From contig NZ_NRRY01000030.1 in NCBI RefSeq assembly GCF_016583905.1, positions 1 through 64,000 on the forward strand: DNA of 64,000 nt, written 5' to 3'. Shown piece after piece: positions 1 to 7,622 of this stretch. This stretch comes from Lamprobacter modestohalophilus (lineage in GTDB: Bacteria > Pseudomonadota > Gammaproteobacteria > Chromatiales > Chromatiaceae). Each line of letters begins with the position of its first letter. Position 1 is the first letter of the stretch. The position numbers and the translations under genes are program-made. The notes under the pieces are model-generated. The model was not told the DNA's origin. It searched no databases and worked only from the letters and a program-made list of their open reading frames with translations.

Positions 1-1330
1 GCCCCAGCCCCAGCCCCAGCCTCAGATCAGCCCTCAACTCCAACCGAACCACCAGACCAAGCAGCAGCTCAGGCCCCAACAACCCCAGTCGGGCATTCTC
101 GGCCCGATCTATCAGCAGCCATTCTCCGGTCATTACTACGAGGTCATTGAGGCCGATGGCTCGCGGAGCCTGTCACGCTCGCTCTGGGACCAACAGCTTG
201 CGGCCGAGTCGTTGCCGGCTGGCCAGATTATCGATTGGGAGACCCAGGGTCCGCTTGGTCAGCGGCTCTTAGTGCGCAGTGCCGGCTATCGGATCGGCGA
301 TGCGACGGTGACGATTGCCGTTGCTGAAAATCTGAATCCACTGTTGGAAGAGCTGCAGGTATTCGAGCAGCTGTTTGCGGGGCTCGCCATCGGCGGGCTC
401 TTGCTCATGCTGTTCGTGCAACGGTTGATTGTGCGGCGGGCATTGCGCCAATTGCAGCCGATCTACAGAGACATCGATGCGCTGGAGCGCGGCACCACAG
501 ACGCCATCACGGAAGCCGTCCCGATCGAGATCCTGCCGCTGGTGCGAAAGTTCAACGCACTGCTGGTCGTCTATGGACAGCGCCTGCAGCGTTCTCGCAA
601 CGCCGCCGGAAATCTCGCGCATGCGCTCAAGACGCCGCTCAACCTGCTGCTGCAGCAGCTCGAGCGCTTGGATGATCCGCCCGACGCCGCGCAACGCTGC
701 ATCGGGCCGCAGCATCAGCGCTGTATCGGACAGCAACGCCAGCGCTGTGTCGAGCAGGTGCAGCGGGTGCAGACCTTGGTGGAGCGCGAACTGAAACGCG
801 CGCGCATCGCTGGCGGTTTGCGGACCGGCTCGACCTTCGATATCAGCGCCGATCTGCCGGTGCTGATCGAGCTGCTGGAGCGCATGTATGCACACAAGGG
901 TTTGACCATCGGCTATGACAACGTGCTTTCAGCGCCATTGACGGTCGACCGCGAAGACATGCTCGAACTGCTGGGCAACCTGCTCGACAACGCCTGCAAA
1001 TGGGCGAACAGCGAGGTGCATTGCCGGTTTGAGCCCCACGCGGCGGGCCTGCGTCTCTGGGTTGACGACGATGGCCCGGGCTGCAGTGAGGCCGAACTCG
1101 CCGCGATTGGCGCACGCGGGGTGCGTGTCGATGAGCGTGTCGACGGCCATGGCCTTGGCCTCTCGATCGTGCAAGAGATCCTCGACCTCTACCGAGGCCA
1201 GCTTGAGCTCGGGCGGTCACCGAGTCTCGGTGGTTTTCGCGCTAGCATCGAGCTGCCGGTGCCAGTGGGTAACGACGGCCGCCGTCCCGCTACTGCTGAA
1301 ACAGATAAAACTGGTGTACAAGGCTGTTGA
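1..1330 (+). CDS. Sensor histidine kinase, OmpR-partner type, 5' end outside window
   Basis: Membrane sensor kinase of a two-component system. The reading frame is open from base 2 to the stop at 1330, so the true start lies upstream. What is visible is a Pro/Gln-rich stretch, a periplasmic part with the GHYYEV..SLWDQ pattern common in PhoQ/QseC-like kinases, a transmembrane helix near 370-430, a HAMP-like linker, the phospho-acceptor box NLAHALKTPLN near 612-645, the N box LLGNLLDNACKWA near 967-1005, DDGPG near 1066 and the G box GHGLGLSIV near 1148. The DHp region carries three 8-residue tandem repeats (695-766) that normal kinases lack. It precedes the PepSY/regulator/kinase operon. Its cognate regulator is probably left of the window. 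Family assignment is sure; the signal is unknown. Confidence 0.9.
   Translation, partial: PQPQPQPQISPQLQPNHQTKQQLRPQQPQSGILGPIYQQPFSGHYYEVIEADGSRSLSRSLWDQQLAAESLPAGQIIDWETQGPLGQRLLVRSAGYRIGDATVTIAVAENLNPLLEELQVFEQLFAGLAIGGLLLMLFVQRLIVRRALRQLQPIYRDIDALERGTTDAITEAVPIEILPLVRKFNALLVVYGQRLQRSRNAAGNLAHALKTPLNLLLQQLERLDDPPDAAQRCIGPQHQRCIGQQRQRCVEQVQRVQTLVERELKRARIAGGLRTGSTFDISADLPVLIELLERMYAHKGLTIGYDNVLSAPLTVDREDMLELLGNLLDNACKWANSEVHCRFEPHAAGLRLWVDDDGPGCSEAELAAIGARGVRVDERVDGHGLGLSIVQEILDLYRGQLELGRSPSLGGFRASIELPVPVGNDGRRPATAETDKTGVQGC
2..25 (+). repeat. Hexanucleotide repeat CCCCAG x4
   Basis: Four tandem copies (last one CCTCAG) encode Pro-Gln repeats at the left edge of the kinase's extracytoplasmic part. 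The array may extend beyond the window. Slippage here would change protein length in steps of two residues without a frameshift. Confidence 0.8.
695..766 (+). repeat. 24-bp in-frame tandem repeat, three copies
   Basis: Units start at 695, 719 and 743 with CGCTG(C/T), each coding for eight residues of the type RC(I/V)xxQ.Q. The repeat sits just after the phospho-acceptor histidine box of the kinase, within the second DHp helix or its connecting loop. Confidence 0.75.
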
Positions 1331-1395
1331 AACGCTCAATTACATCCGCTTGGTCTCACCAACGATGCATGGCTGACGCTTTTCCAGCCACCCTT

Positions 1396-1412
1396 GTCAG
1401 CCTTTGGTCAGC
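1396..1412 (+). promoter_or_regulatory. 11-bp direct repeat, candidate OmpR-type regulator site
   Basis: GTCAGC occurs at 1396 and 1407, exactly 11 bp apart, about 80 bp before the PepSY gene. The spacing equals one helical turn, as is usual for OmpR/PhoB-family dimers. Similar repeats stand at 10970, 19491 and 35402. Binding is inferred. Confidence 0.5.
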
Positions 1413-1491
1413 TCGGTTGGTGCAGACTCCGGTCCCGTCATCACCGACCCAATCAACCAGAGTCCCTTCAGCCCGACTAGGAGCATTAGGC

Positions 1492-1938
1492 ATGTCTCGA
1501 CAACTCATTCGCCGTATTGGCCACAGCAGCGCCAACACTGTCACCGGCACTGGTGGTGCCGGTACCCGGGCAAGCGCCAGTATCAGCCCCAACACGACAG
1601 TCCCCACCATGCGGACAGCAACCGCCACCCTCCTTACCGGCACCTTCCTGCTGGGAAGCGTGCTGTTGTTCGGCGCTAGCGCTCAGGCCAGTCCCAAAGA
1701 CCAGGATCAAGCCAGAGCCGCCCTCGAGGCTGGTCAGATCCGACCCATCAGCGAAATCCTGACCAAGGCCAGCGCCGAGGTTCCCGGCGATGTGGTCGAG
1801 GTGGAGCTTGAGCAGGAGCGCGGTCGCTGGATCTATGAGTTGAAGATCATCGCTCCCGATGGCCGCCTGCTCGAGGTCGAGATGGACGCGAGCGATGCGA
1901 GTCTGATCGAGGTCGAGCAAGAGTATCGCAGAGACTAG
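1492..1938 (+). CDS. PepSY-domain exported protein
   Basis: A 148-residue protein whose C-terminal half (from about residue 65) is a PepSY domain: the patterns IPLxEIL-like 'RPISEILTKA', 'VVEVELEQERGRWIYELKII', 'DGRLLEVEMDA'. PepSY proteins are periplasmic or membrane-linked and often sit beside PhoPQ/CarRS-like systems, where they may modulate the sensor. The ATG at 1492 has a good AGGAG site eight bases upstream. An internal ATG at 1609 would give a textbook signal peptide ending at about AQA|SP, so the real start is uncertain. It lies eight bases before the response regulator and is probably cotranscribed with it. Confidence 0.8.
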   Translation: MSRQLIRRIGHSSANTVTGTGGAGTRASASISPNTTVPTMRTATATLLTGTFLLGSVLLFGASAQASPKDQDQARAALEAGQIRPISEILTKASAEVPGDVVEVELEQERGRWIYELKIIAPDGRLLEVEMDASDASLIEVEQEYRRD

Positions 1939-1946
1939 GCCGACCG

Positions 1947-2603
1947 ATGCGTGTCCTGCTTGTCGAGGACGATGATCGGCTCGCGGCCGGTGTCTGCACA
2001 GCGCTCGAGACTGCCGGTTTCGTCAGCGAGCGCGTCAGCGATGGCGAGGAGGCCTGGTTTCGCGGCGACACTGAGCACTACGCGGCGGTGATTCTCGATC
2101 TCGGGCTACCGCGTATGGATGGGCTCTCGGTGCTGCGTCGCTGGCGCGCTGCCGGGCAGCGCTTTCCGGTGCTGATTCTGACGGCACGCGGCGACTGGCA
2201 AGAGCGCGTCGAAGGCATCGACGCCGGCGCTGATGACTACCTGCCAAAGCCATTCCAGATGGAAGAACTGCTGGCACGGCTGCGCGCCCTGGTGCGGCGT
2301 TCTGCCGGCCAGTCCTCGGCGTTGCTCGAGATCGGCGGCCTGCGTCTGGACACCCGCCGGATGCAGGTCAGTCGCGACGGCGTGCCGGTCCATCTCTCAC
2401 CGCAGGAGTATCGGCTTGTTGCCTATCTGATGCATCACGCCGGGCGCGTGGTCTCGCAGTTGGAGCTGACTGAGCAGCTGTATGCGCAGGACTTTGAGCG
2501 CGAGTCCAACGCCGTGGAAGTGCTGGTCGGTCGAGTGCGGCGCAAGCTCGGCGGCGAGCTGATCCAGACCCGACGCGGGTTTGGTTATGTGGTCGAGCAA
2601 TGA
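1947..2603 (+). CDS. OmpR-family response regulator
   Basis: A 218-residue DNA-binding regulator. The receiver domain spans residues 1-115, with acidic residues ED at 7-8, phospho-acceptor Asp51 in VILDLGLP and Lys101 in LPKPF. The winged-helix domain spans about 125-215 and ends in the usual RGFGYV motif. The stop overlaps the start of the next kinase by four bases (ATGA), so the two are translationally coupled and surely form a pair. With the PepSY gene upstream, the arrangement resembles CarRS/PhoPQ-type loci. Targets may include the 11-bp repeats at 1396. Confidence 0.93.
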   Translation: MRVLLVEDDDRLAAGVCTALETAGFVSERVSDGEEAWFRGDTEHYAAVILDLGLPRMDGLSVLRRWRAAGQRFPVLILTARGDWQERVEGIDAGADDYLPKPFQMEELLARLRALVRRSAGQSSALLEIGGLRLDTRRMQVSRDGVPVHLSPQEYRLVAYLMHHAGRVVSQLELTEQLYAQDFERESNAVEVLVGRVRRKLGGELIQTRRGFGYVVEQ

Positions 2604-4018
2604 CCTGCCGCTCCCTGCGCGTTCGACTCGGGGTCGCGGCTGCGATCTCGATCAGCCTCGCCTTGCTGGTGGCCGCCGGTGGCTTGATCATGCTGTTCGA
2701 GCTTCACGTCGAGCGGCGAATCGGTGCCGAGCTCAAGGCCCAGCTCGACCAGCTTGCGGCCAGTGTGCAGATCGGCGCCGAGGGACAACTCGAGGTTGTT
2801 CCAACCCCAGTCGACCCGCGTCTTGAGCATCCACTCGGTGGCCTCTACTGGCAGATCGACGATGAAACAGAACCCAAACAGCAGCTCGGCATCGCCCGCT
2901 CGCGCTCGCTCTGGGACAGTCTGCTGCGCCTGCCGTCGGATGAGCTCGAGCCTGGCACCGTCCATGCCCATCGCCTTGCTGGTCCCAATAGCGGCCCAAA
3001 TGGCCAATCTGTGCTGGTGCGCGAGCGCCTGATTCTGCTCGAGCACGACAGTGGTCAGCGCCGGCTGCGACTGATCACCGCCATTGATGCCAACGAGCTG
3101 ACCCAGGCGCGCAATGCCTTCGCCGCCGATATCCTGCCCTATCTGGCGCTATTGGCAGTGTTGCTCGGTCTTGCCACCCTGGCCCAGATCCGTGCCGGCC
3201 TGGCACCACTCGAGGCTCTGCGCCGTGGCGTCGGCGCGGTACGCTCCGGCCGCGAGCAGCAGCTGGCTGCAAACTACCCGGATGAGGTCATGCCCCTGGT
3301 GAATGAGGTCAACGCTCTGCTCGCCGCGCGCGAGCAGGCGGTCGAACGCGCTCGCGCTTGGACGGCAGACCTGGCGCACGGTCTCAAGACTCCACTCACC
3401 GCCTTGAGTGCCGATGCCGAGCGCCTGCGCACTGAGGGCAACCGCGCGCTTGCCCACGATCTGGATCAGCTCGCCGAGGCGATGCGCCGTCGTGTCGATC
3501 GCGAGCTGATCCGCGCCCGGTTGCGCTCAGGCGCCGCCACGCATCAGGCGCAGGCCGAGGTTGGGGATGCCATCGAGCGGCTGTTGCGCACCCTGCGTCG
3601 CACCCCCTTTGGTGAATGCATCGACTGGTCAGTGGATGTCCCTCAGCCAGCGCTGGCGGCGCTGATGCCCGGAGATCTGCTGGAGCTGCTCGGTAACCTG
3701 CTCGAAAACGCCGCGCACTGGGCGAAGCAGTGCGTCGAGATCCAGGTCCAGAGCGGCGATCCGATCCAGATCCGCATCAGTGATGACGGCCCTGGTGTCC
3801 CTGCTGCTGAATGGCCCCGTCTTGGTGAGCGCGGTCTGCGGCTGGATCAGGGCACCCAGGGCAGCGGACTGGGGCTCGCGATCGTGCGCGATGTGATCGA
3901 TGCCTATGGCGGCGGTGTAACCTTTGGTCGTGCAGCGATTGGTGGGCTCGAAGTTCGGCTCAGGCTGCCAGGCACGTTTTCGCGAGCCGCGTCTGAGCCG
4001 GCAGGGGCCCGACGATGA
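2600..4018 (+). CDS. Sensor histidine kinase, partner of the OmpR-type regulator
   Basis: A 472-residue inner-membrane sensor kinase. An N-terminal transmembrane helix (about residues 10-38) is followed by a periplasmic domain with the pattern GLYWQID...SLWD, a second helix near 175-195, a linker, the H box DLAHGLKTPLT (about 255-265), the N box LLGNLLENAAHWA (about 361-373), DDGPG (about 395) and GSGLGLAIV (about 420). It overlaps the regulator upstream and the NtrC-type regulator downstream by four bases each, so one kinase lies between two different response regulators. It resembles the partial kinase at the window's left edge in layout and motifs, which suggests an old duplication. Confidence 0.93.
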   Translation: MTCRSLRVRLGVAAAISISLALLVAAGGLIMLFELHVERRIGAELKAQLDQLAASVQIGAEGQLEVVPTPVDPRLEHPLGGLYWQIDDETEPKQQLGIARSRSLWDSLLRLPSDELEPGTVHAHRLAGPNSGPNGQSVLVRERLILLEHDSGQRRLRLITAIDANELTQARNAFAADILPYLALLAVLLGLATLAQIRAGLAPLEALRRGVGAVRSGREQQLAANYPDEVMPLVNEVNALLAAREQAVERARAWTADLAHGLKTPLTALSADAERLRTEGNRALAHDLDQLAEAMRRRVDRELIRARLRSGAATHQAQAEVGDAIERLLRTLRRTPFGECIDWSVDVPQPALAALMPGDLLELLGNLLENAAHWAKQCVEIQVQSGDPIQIRISDDGPGVPAAEWPRLGERGLRLDQGTQGSGLGLAIVRDVIDAYGGGVTFGRAAIGGLEVRLRLPGTFSRAASEPAGARR

Positions 4019-5361
4019 AGATCCTGCTCGTTGATGACGAGCCGATGCAGCGTGAGCTGCTAGCCGGATTCCTCAGTAACCAGGGCTATCAAACGCTGCA
4101 GGCTGAGCACGGCGAACAGGCGCTGGCATTGTTCGAGCAGGAGGCCATCTCTATCGTGCTGCTGGACCAGCGTATGCCCGGCCTCTCCGGCGAGGAGGTG
4201 CTGGCCCGGATGAAGGCGCGTAATCCGCGTCTGCGCGCGATCATGATTACCGCTTTTGGCTCTGTGGAGACGGCGGTCTCGGTCCTCAAACTGGGCGCTG
4301 ACGATTTCCTAGAGAAGCCCATCGATCTCAGCGCGCTGCTTGATCGGCTGCAGCGCATCGAGCAGGATCTTGCCATCGAGCAGGATGTCGAGGCGGTCTT
4401 TCAGCCCCCTGACGGTCGCTCTGCAGCGCCACCGCTGCCGATTGATCTGATCGCCGAGAGTCCAGCGATGCGCGATGTCCTGTCGCTAGCGCGACGCATC
4501 GCCAGCAGCGAGCTCAATGTGCTGATCCACGGCGAGACCGGCACCGGCAAGGAGGTGATCGCTCGCTTGATCCATGCACTGAGCCCGCGGGCTGAGGCGC
4601 CTTTCGTGGAGCTGAATTGCGCCGCGATCCCGGAGAACCTGTTCGAGAGCGAGCTCTTCGGGCATGAGAAAGGGGCCTTTACGGGTGCTGCAAAACAGCA
4701 TCGAGGTCGGTTCGAGCTGGCCGCCCGTGGCGTGCTGTTCCTCGATGAGGTGGGGGAGCTGGTCTTGCCGCTACAGGCCAAGCTGCTGCGCGCCCTCCAG
4801 GAGAAGCGAATCAGCCGGGTCGGCAGTGAGCAGGACATCGCGGTCGACGGGCGCGTCATCGCCGCTACCAACCGCGACCTGCGTGCAGAGGTCGAGGCCG
4901 GCCATTTTCGCGAAGACCTGTATTTCCGACTCAATGTGCTCGAGCTCGAGCTGCCCCCGTTGCGGCGGCGGCGTGAAGACATTCCAGCGCTGATCGAGCA
5001 CTTCATCGCGCGTCACGGCGGCCGTTCGGCGCGCCTGGCGCCTGAAACACTCGATCGGCTGATCAAGTACGATTATCCCGGCAACATCCGCGAGCTCGAG
5101 CATCTGTTGCAGCGCATGCTGACCCTCGCGCGTGGGCCGGTGCTGCGACCAATGGACTTGCCACCAGAGGTGCGCGAGCCCAGCAAGCGCGCGACTGGCC
5201 CGCTGCAGGAGCGACTCGACGCAATGGAGCGCGAGCTGCTGCGTGCCGCGCTTGAGCGCGCCGATTGGGTTCAGACACAAGCGGCAAATGAGCTCGGGGT
5301 CAGCGAGCGGGTGCTGCGTTACAAGATGAATAAACTCGGGCTCCAGCGGCCGATGCGATAA
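4015..5361 (+). CDS. NtrC-family sigma-54-dependent response regulator
   Basis: A 448-residue activator of sigma-54 RNA polymerase. The receiver domain (1-120) has Asp51 in VLLDQRMPG. The AAA+ domain has Walker A GETGTGKE (about 173-180), the sigma-54 contact loop GAFTGA (about 221-226), Walker B LFLDEVGEL and an arginine-finger region. A Fis-type helix-turn-helix ends the protein (AANELGVSERVLRYKMNKL). It is coupled to the preceding kinase by an ATGA overlap. A palindrome and a sigma-54 promoter follow directly, in front of the 5589-9347 gene group, which ends in another kinase. I infer that this activator drives that group. Confidence 0.95.
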   Translation: MKILLVDDEPMQRELLAGFLSNQGYQTLQAEHGEQALALFEQEAISIVLLDQRMPGLSGEEVLARMKARNPRLRAIMITAFGSVETAVSVLKLGADDFLEKPIDLSALLDRLQRIEQDLAIEQDVEAVFQPPDGRSAAPPLPIDLIAESPAMRDVLSLARRIASSELNVLIHGETGTGKEVIARLIHALSPRAEAPFVELNCAAIPENLFESELFGHEKGAFTGAAKQHRGRFELAARGVLFLDEVGELVLPLQAKLLRALQEKRISRVGSEQDIAVDGRVIAATNRDLRAEVEAGHFREDLYFRLNVLELELPPLRRRREDIPALIEHFIARHGGRSARLAPETLDRLIKYDYPGNIRELEHLLQRMLTLARGPVLRPMDLPPEVREPSKRATGPLQERLDAMERELLRAALERADWVQTQAANELGVSERVLRYKMNKLGLQRPMR

Positions 5362-5376
5362 CGGCTGCTGATCGAT

Positions 5377-5392
5377 TCGACAAAATTGTCGA
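5377..5392. promoter_or_regulatory. Palindrome, candidate enhancer site for the NtrC-type activator
   Basis: TCGACAA-AA-TTGTCGA is a perfect inverted repeat with 7-bp arms and a 2-bp spacer. It lies about 80 bp upstream of the -24 element at 5467, the position expected of an upstream activating sequence for a sigma-54 activator, and directly after the activator's own gene. Binding is inferred. Confidence 0.55.
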
Positions 5393-5464
5393 GGCTGACG
5401 CTCCACGTCGACCAAAGTTTGGCGCTAATAACGCTATCTCCTTGTATCTTAGAACAATAAGAGT

Positions 5465-5482
5465 TTGGCATGGACTCTGCTT
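5465..5482 (+). promoter_or_regulatory. Sigma-54 (-24/-12) promoter
   Basis: TTGGCATGGACTCTGCTT has GG at 5467-5468 and GC at 5479-5480, the exact 10-bp separation required by sigma-54, and matches the consensus TGGCAC-N5-TTGCW at most places. Transcription would start near 5491 and run into the exported-protein gene at 5589. Confidence 0.65.
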
Positions 5483-5588
5483 AGTATTGGCCATGCGCAA
5501 CGGAGCGCACCTGGGCGGCGAAGCCATCATCGCGCATCAAGCCTGAGGCCCCACGCCGCACCTGAATCAACCCTTGAGGAGATCACCT

Positions 5589-6080
5589 ATGCATCATCAT
5601 GCAATCATGGCCACTGCCGTCGCGCTCACGCTCGGCACCACGACGCTGGCTCTGGCTGGACAAGGCGCAGGCCCCGGCAATGGGACTGGCCCAATCCATG
5701 ACCTCAGCACGGCCAGCTGTGAAATCATCACAGGTACCGTCGCCAGTGCCGCTGTTGCAGGCGAAGGCTATGTGATCGACACTGGCACTGAAACGGTCAC
5801 CGTCTCTGGCTTGGGTCCGATCGGCTATTGGGCGAGTCTCGAGCTGGTGCCGCCGCAGGTTGGCGAATCCATCACCGCTGATATCTGCTGGCTCAGTTTC
5901 TCTGACGAGACCACCAAGGCCATTGCAATGGCGGTTACCTTGATGGACGGCACCTATGTCGAGCTGCGCGATCCGATCACCAATCAACCGGCCTGGCGTG
6001 GCGGACAAGGCGGCGGCCAGGGGCAAGGCCAGGCTGGTGGCCAAGGTCAGGGCCTCGCTGATTGCACCGGTCCTCGGTAA
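5589..6080 (+). CDS. Small exported protein with Gly/Gln-rich tail
   Basis: A 163-residue protein with a signal peptide (MHHHAIMATAVALTLGTT...ALA), then GQGAGPGNGTGPIHDL, a compact beta-rich middle with the patterns GTVASAAVAGEGYVIDTG and VSGLGPIGYWASLELVPPQVGE, and a repetitive GGQGQGQ tail. Cysteines occur in SCEII, DICWLS and the C-terminal ADCTGPR. The ATG at 5589 has an AGGAG site eight bases upstream. As the first gene behind a sigma-54 promoter, it should be strongly induced by the NtrC-type regulator. I recognise no characterised function; an OB-like periplasmic sensor or binding protein is possible. Confidence 0.8.
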   Translation: MHHHAIMATAVALTLGTTTLALAGQGAGPGNGTGPIHDLSTASCEIITGTVASAAVAGEGYVIDTGTETVTVSGLGPIGYWASLELVPPQVGESITADICWLSFSDETTKAIAMAVTLMDGTYVELRDPITNQPAWRGGQGGGQGQGQAGGQGQGLADCTGPR

Positions 6081-7107
6081 CTGCGCCGCCTGGCTATTTT
6101 GCGCCGTTGCGCTGCCAGCCGTCGGCGCTGATGCCATCACTAGCCCACAGTTAGAGGCCATGCTCAGCATGGGGTTCGACAGCAACCCAGCGCAGAGTCG
6201 TGACGGACCTGCCCTCGGCTTTGCTGCGCTTGCGCTGGGCGTGGAGCAACCCTTGCCCTTTCTCCGAGGCGTGCGCCTGGAGGGCGATGCCTGGCTGCGC
6301 GACTATGCGGGGCCGAACGACAGCGGTCGCCTGGACATCGGTCTGGTGTCATCGCAGATGCTCGGCATCACTCAGATCGACCTTTGGGCCGAGGCTGGCT
6401 GGTATCGGGACCAACTCGTCACCGCCGACGAGCGCAACGAGAACGCATTAGGCGTCCTGGCTCGCAGGCCGCTCAGCGCCAGGCTCGACCTCAGGCTCTT
6501 CGCTGAGCGGCGCTGGCTCGACTATCGCAATTTAGTCCTCCCTTGGGCGGGGCGGCCGGGTGGCATCGGCCTGAGTATTCGGGGGCAAAGCCCGGTGATC
6601 CCAGTCCGCGACCAGCATGGAGGTGTGCTCACCGGTATGGGATGCGGCCGAGGTCCGGCGAGTCGGAGCAGCCCGATGCAAGACGACTGCCCGCAGCGCA
6701 TCAGTCCTCAGCAGCGCAAGGACCGATTCGACCTGCTTGCGCTCGAAACCACCTGGTTCCCAGCGGCGAAGCTCAGCTTGATGCTCGGCCTGGACAGTGG
6801 CTGGCGCGAGAGTTCGCTTGCGCTCGACAGCTATCGCCAGCAGGCGGTCCGGCTGGCCTTGACCTTTGACCCCAGTCCAAACTGGAGTTTAATCGCTGAC
6901 ACCGGCCTGTCTCGACGTGACTACTGGCAAGCCCCGCGGACGATTGAGCGCGTCGACCACCAGCGTTGGCTCGGGATCGCGCTGCACCGGTGGCTCGCCG
7001 ACGGTGCTCTGTATTGCGGCCTTGATCTGCTCGACAGCCGTTCGACGATCGAGGTTGAGGCGTTCAGGCAGTGGAGCACAGAATGTGGCTGGCAGCGTCG
7101 TTTCTAG
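6037..7107 (+). CDS. Putative outer-membrane beta-barrel protein
   Basis: About 356 residues from a GTG start at 6037, which overlaps the end of the preceding gene by 44 bases; an ATG at 5956 in the same frame is possible but less likely. The N-terminus VAKVRASLIAPVLGNCAAW... reads as a signal peptide ending near VGADA. The rest alternates polar and hydrophobic residues with many short strands (LEGDAWLRDYAG, LDLRLFAERRWLDYR, KLSLMLGLDSGWRESSLALD). It ends in W-Q-R-R-F, a terminal Phe typical of BAM-inserted barrels. Cargo is unknown. It is probably part of the sigma-54 operon. Confidence 0.65.
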   Translation: MAKVRASLIAPVLGNCAAWLFCAVALPAVGADAITSPQLEAMLSMGFDSNPAQSRDGPALGFAALALGVEQPLPFLRGVRLEGDAWLRDYAGPNDSGRLDIGLVSSQMLGITQIDLWAEAGWYRDQLVTADERNENALGVLARRPLSARLDLRLFAERRWLDYRNLVLPWAGRPGGIGLSIRGQSPVIPVRDQHGGVLTGMGCGRGPASRSSPMQDDCPQRISPQQRKDRFDLLALETTWFPAAKLSLMLGLDSGWRESSLALDSYRQQAVRLALTFDPSPNWSLIADTGLSRRDYWQAPRTIERVDHQRWLGIALHRWLADGALYCGLDLLDSRSTIEVEAFRQWSTECGWQRRF

Positions 7108-7177
7108 CGACCGATGGGGAGGTGACGCTTGCCTCTTGCTCGGCAATAAGCTGTCCAGCGTGCTGTGCGCGAACCCA

Positions 7178-7621
7178 ATGCGCATGGAGGAGCCCGGGAT
7201 TTGCGCGCAGCGAGCCAGTCGGTGCCGTTCAGGGCTGCAATCGAAGTGTGCGCTCATCTTGCTGCTCGGTCTGCTCAGTTTGCACGGCCCTTCAGCAGAT
7301 GAAGGGCCGCGGCTCGGCATTGTAGTGGAGGTGCAGCCAGGGGCATTGCTGGTCGAGTTCGACGATGAGCCTGACGATGGCTCTGGAGTTGGTCCTGAGC
7401 GCATCCCACTCACCGGTCAATCCGGTCAGACAAGCTGGCAGCCTGGAATGCCAGTGCGTATTTGGCCTGGAGCCTCATCTCGCGCTGGTCCGCGGATTCA
7501 GTCAATCGGCGCAGTCAGCGGCTTTGATCGTACCGGGGTTCGTCGCCGCCTGAGCAAAGGCAGCCAGCGGGGCGGTCGGGGCGCGTCCGGCAGCGGCCAC
7601 AGCGGACGAGGAGGGCGCTGA
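7178..7621 (+). CDS. Small exported protein of unknown function
   Basis: A 147-residue frame with a hydrophobic segment CALILLLGLLSLHGPSA near residues 23-40, likely an uncleaved or cleaved signal, and then a small soluble domain (LGIVVEVQPGALLVEFDDEP ... QPGMPVRIWPG) and a basic Gly/Arg/Ser-rich tail. The domain looks like a short OB- or SH3-like beta barrel, comparable to outer-membrane lipoprotein SlyB-type folds (inference only). ATG at 7178 or 7184 are both possible starts. It ends one base before the following kinase, so it is in the same operon. Confidence 0.55.
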   Translation: MRMEEPGICAQRASRCRSGLQSKCALILLLGLLSLHGPSADEGPRLGIVVEVQPGALLVEFDDEPDDGSGVGPERIPLTGQSGQTSWQPGMPVRIWPGASSRAGPRIQSIGAVSGFDRTGVRRRLSKGSQRGGRGASGSGHSGRGGR

Positions 7622-7622
7622 G

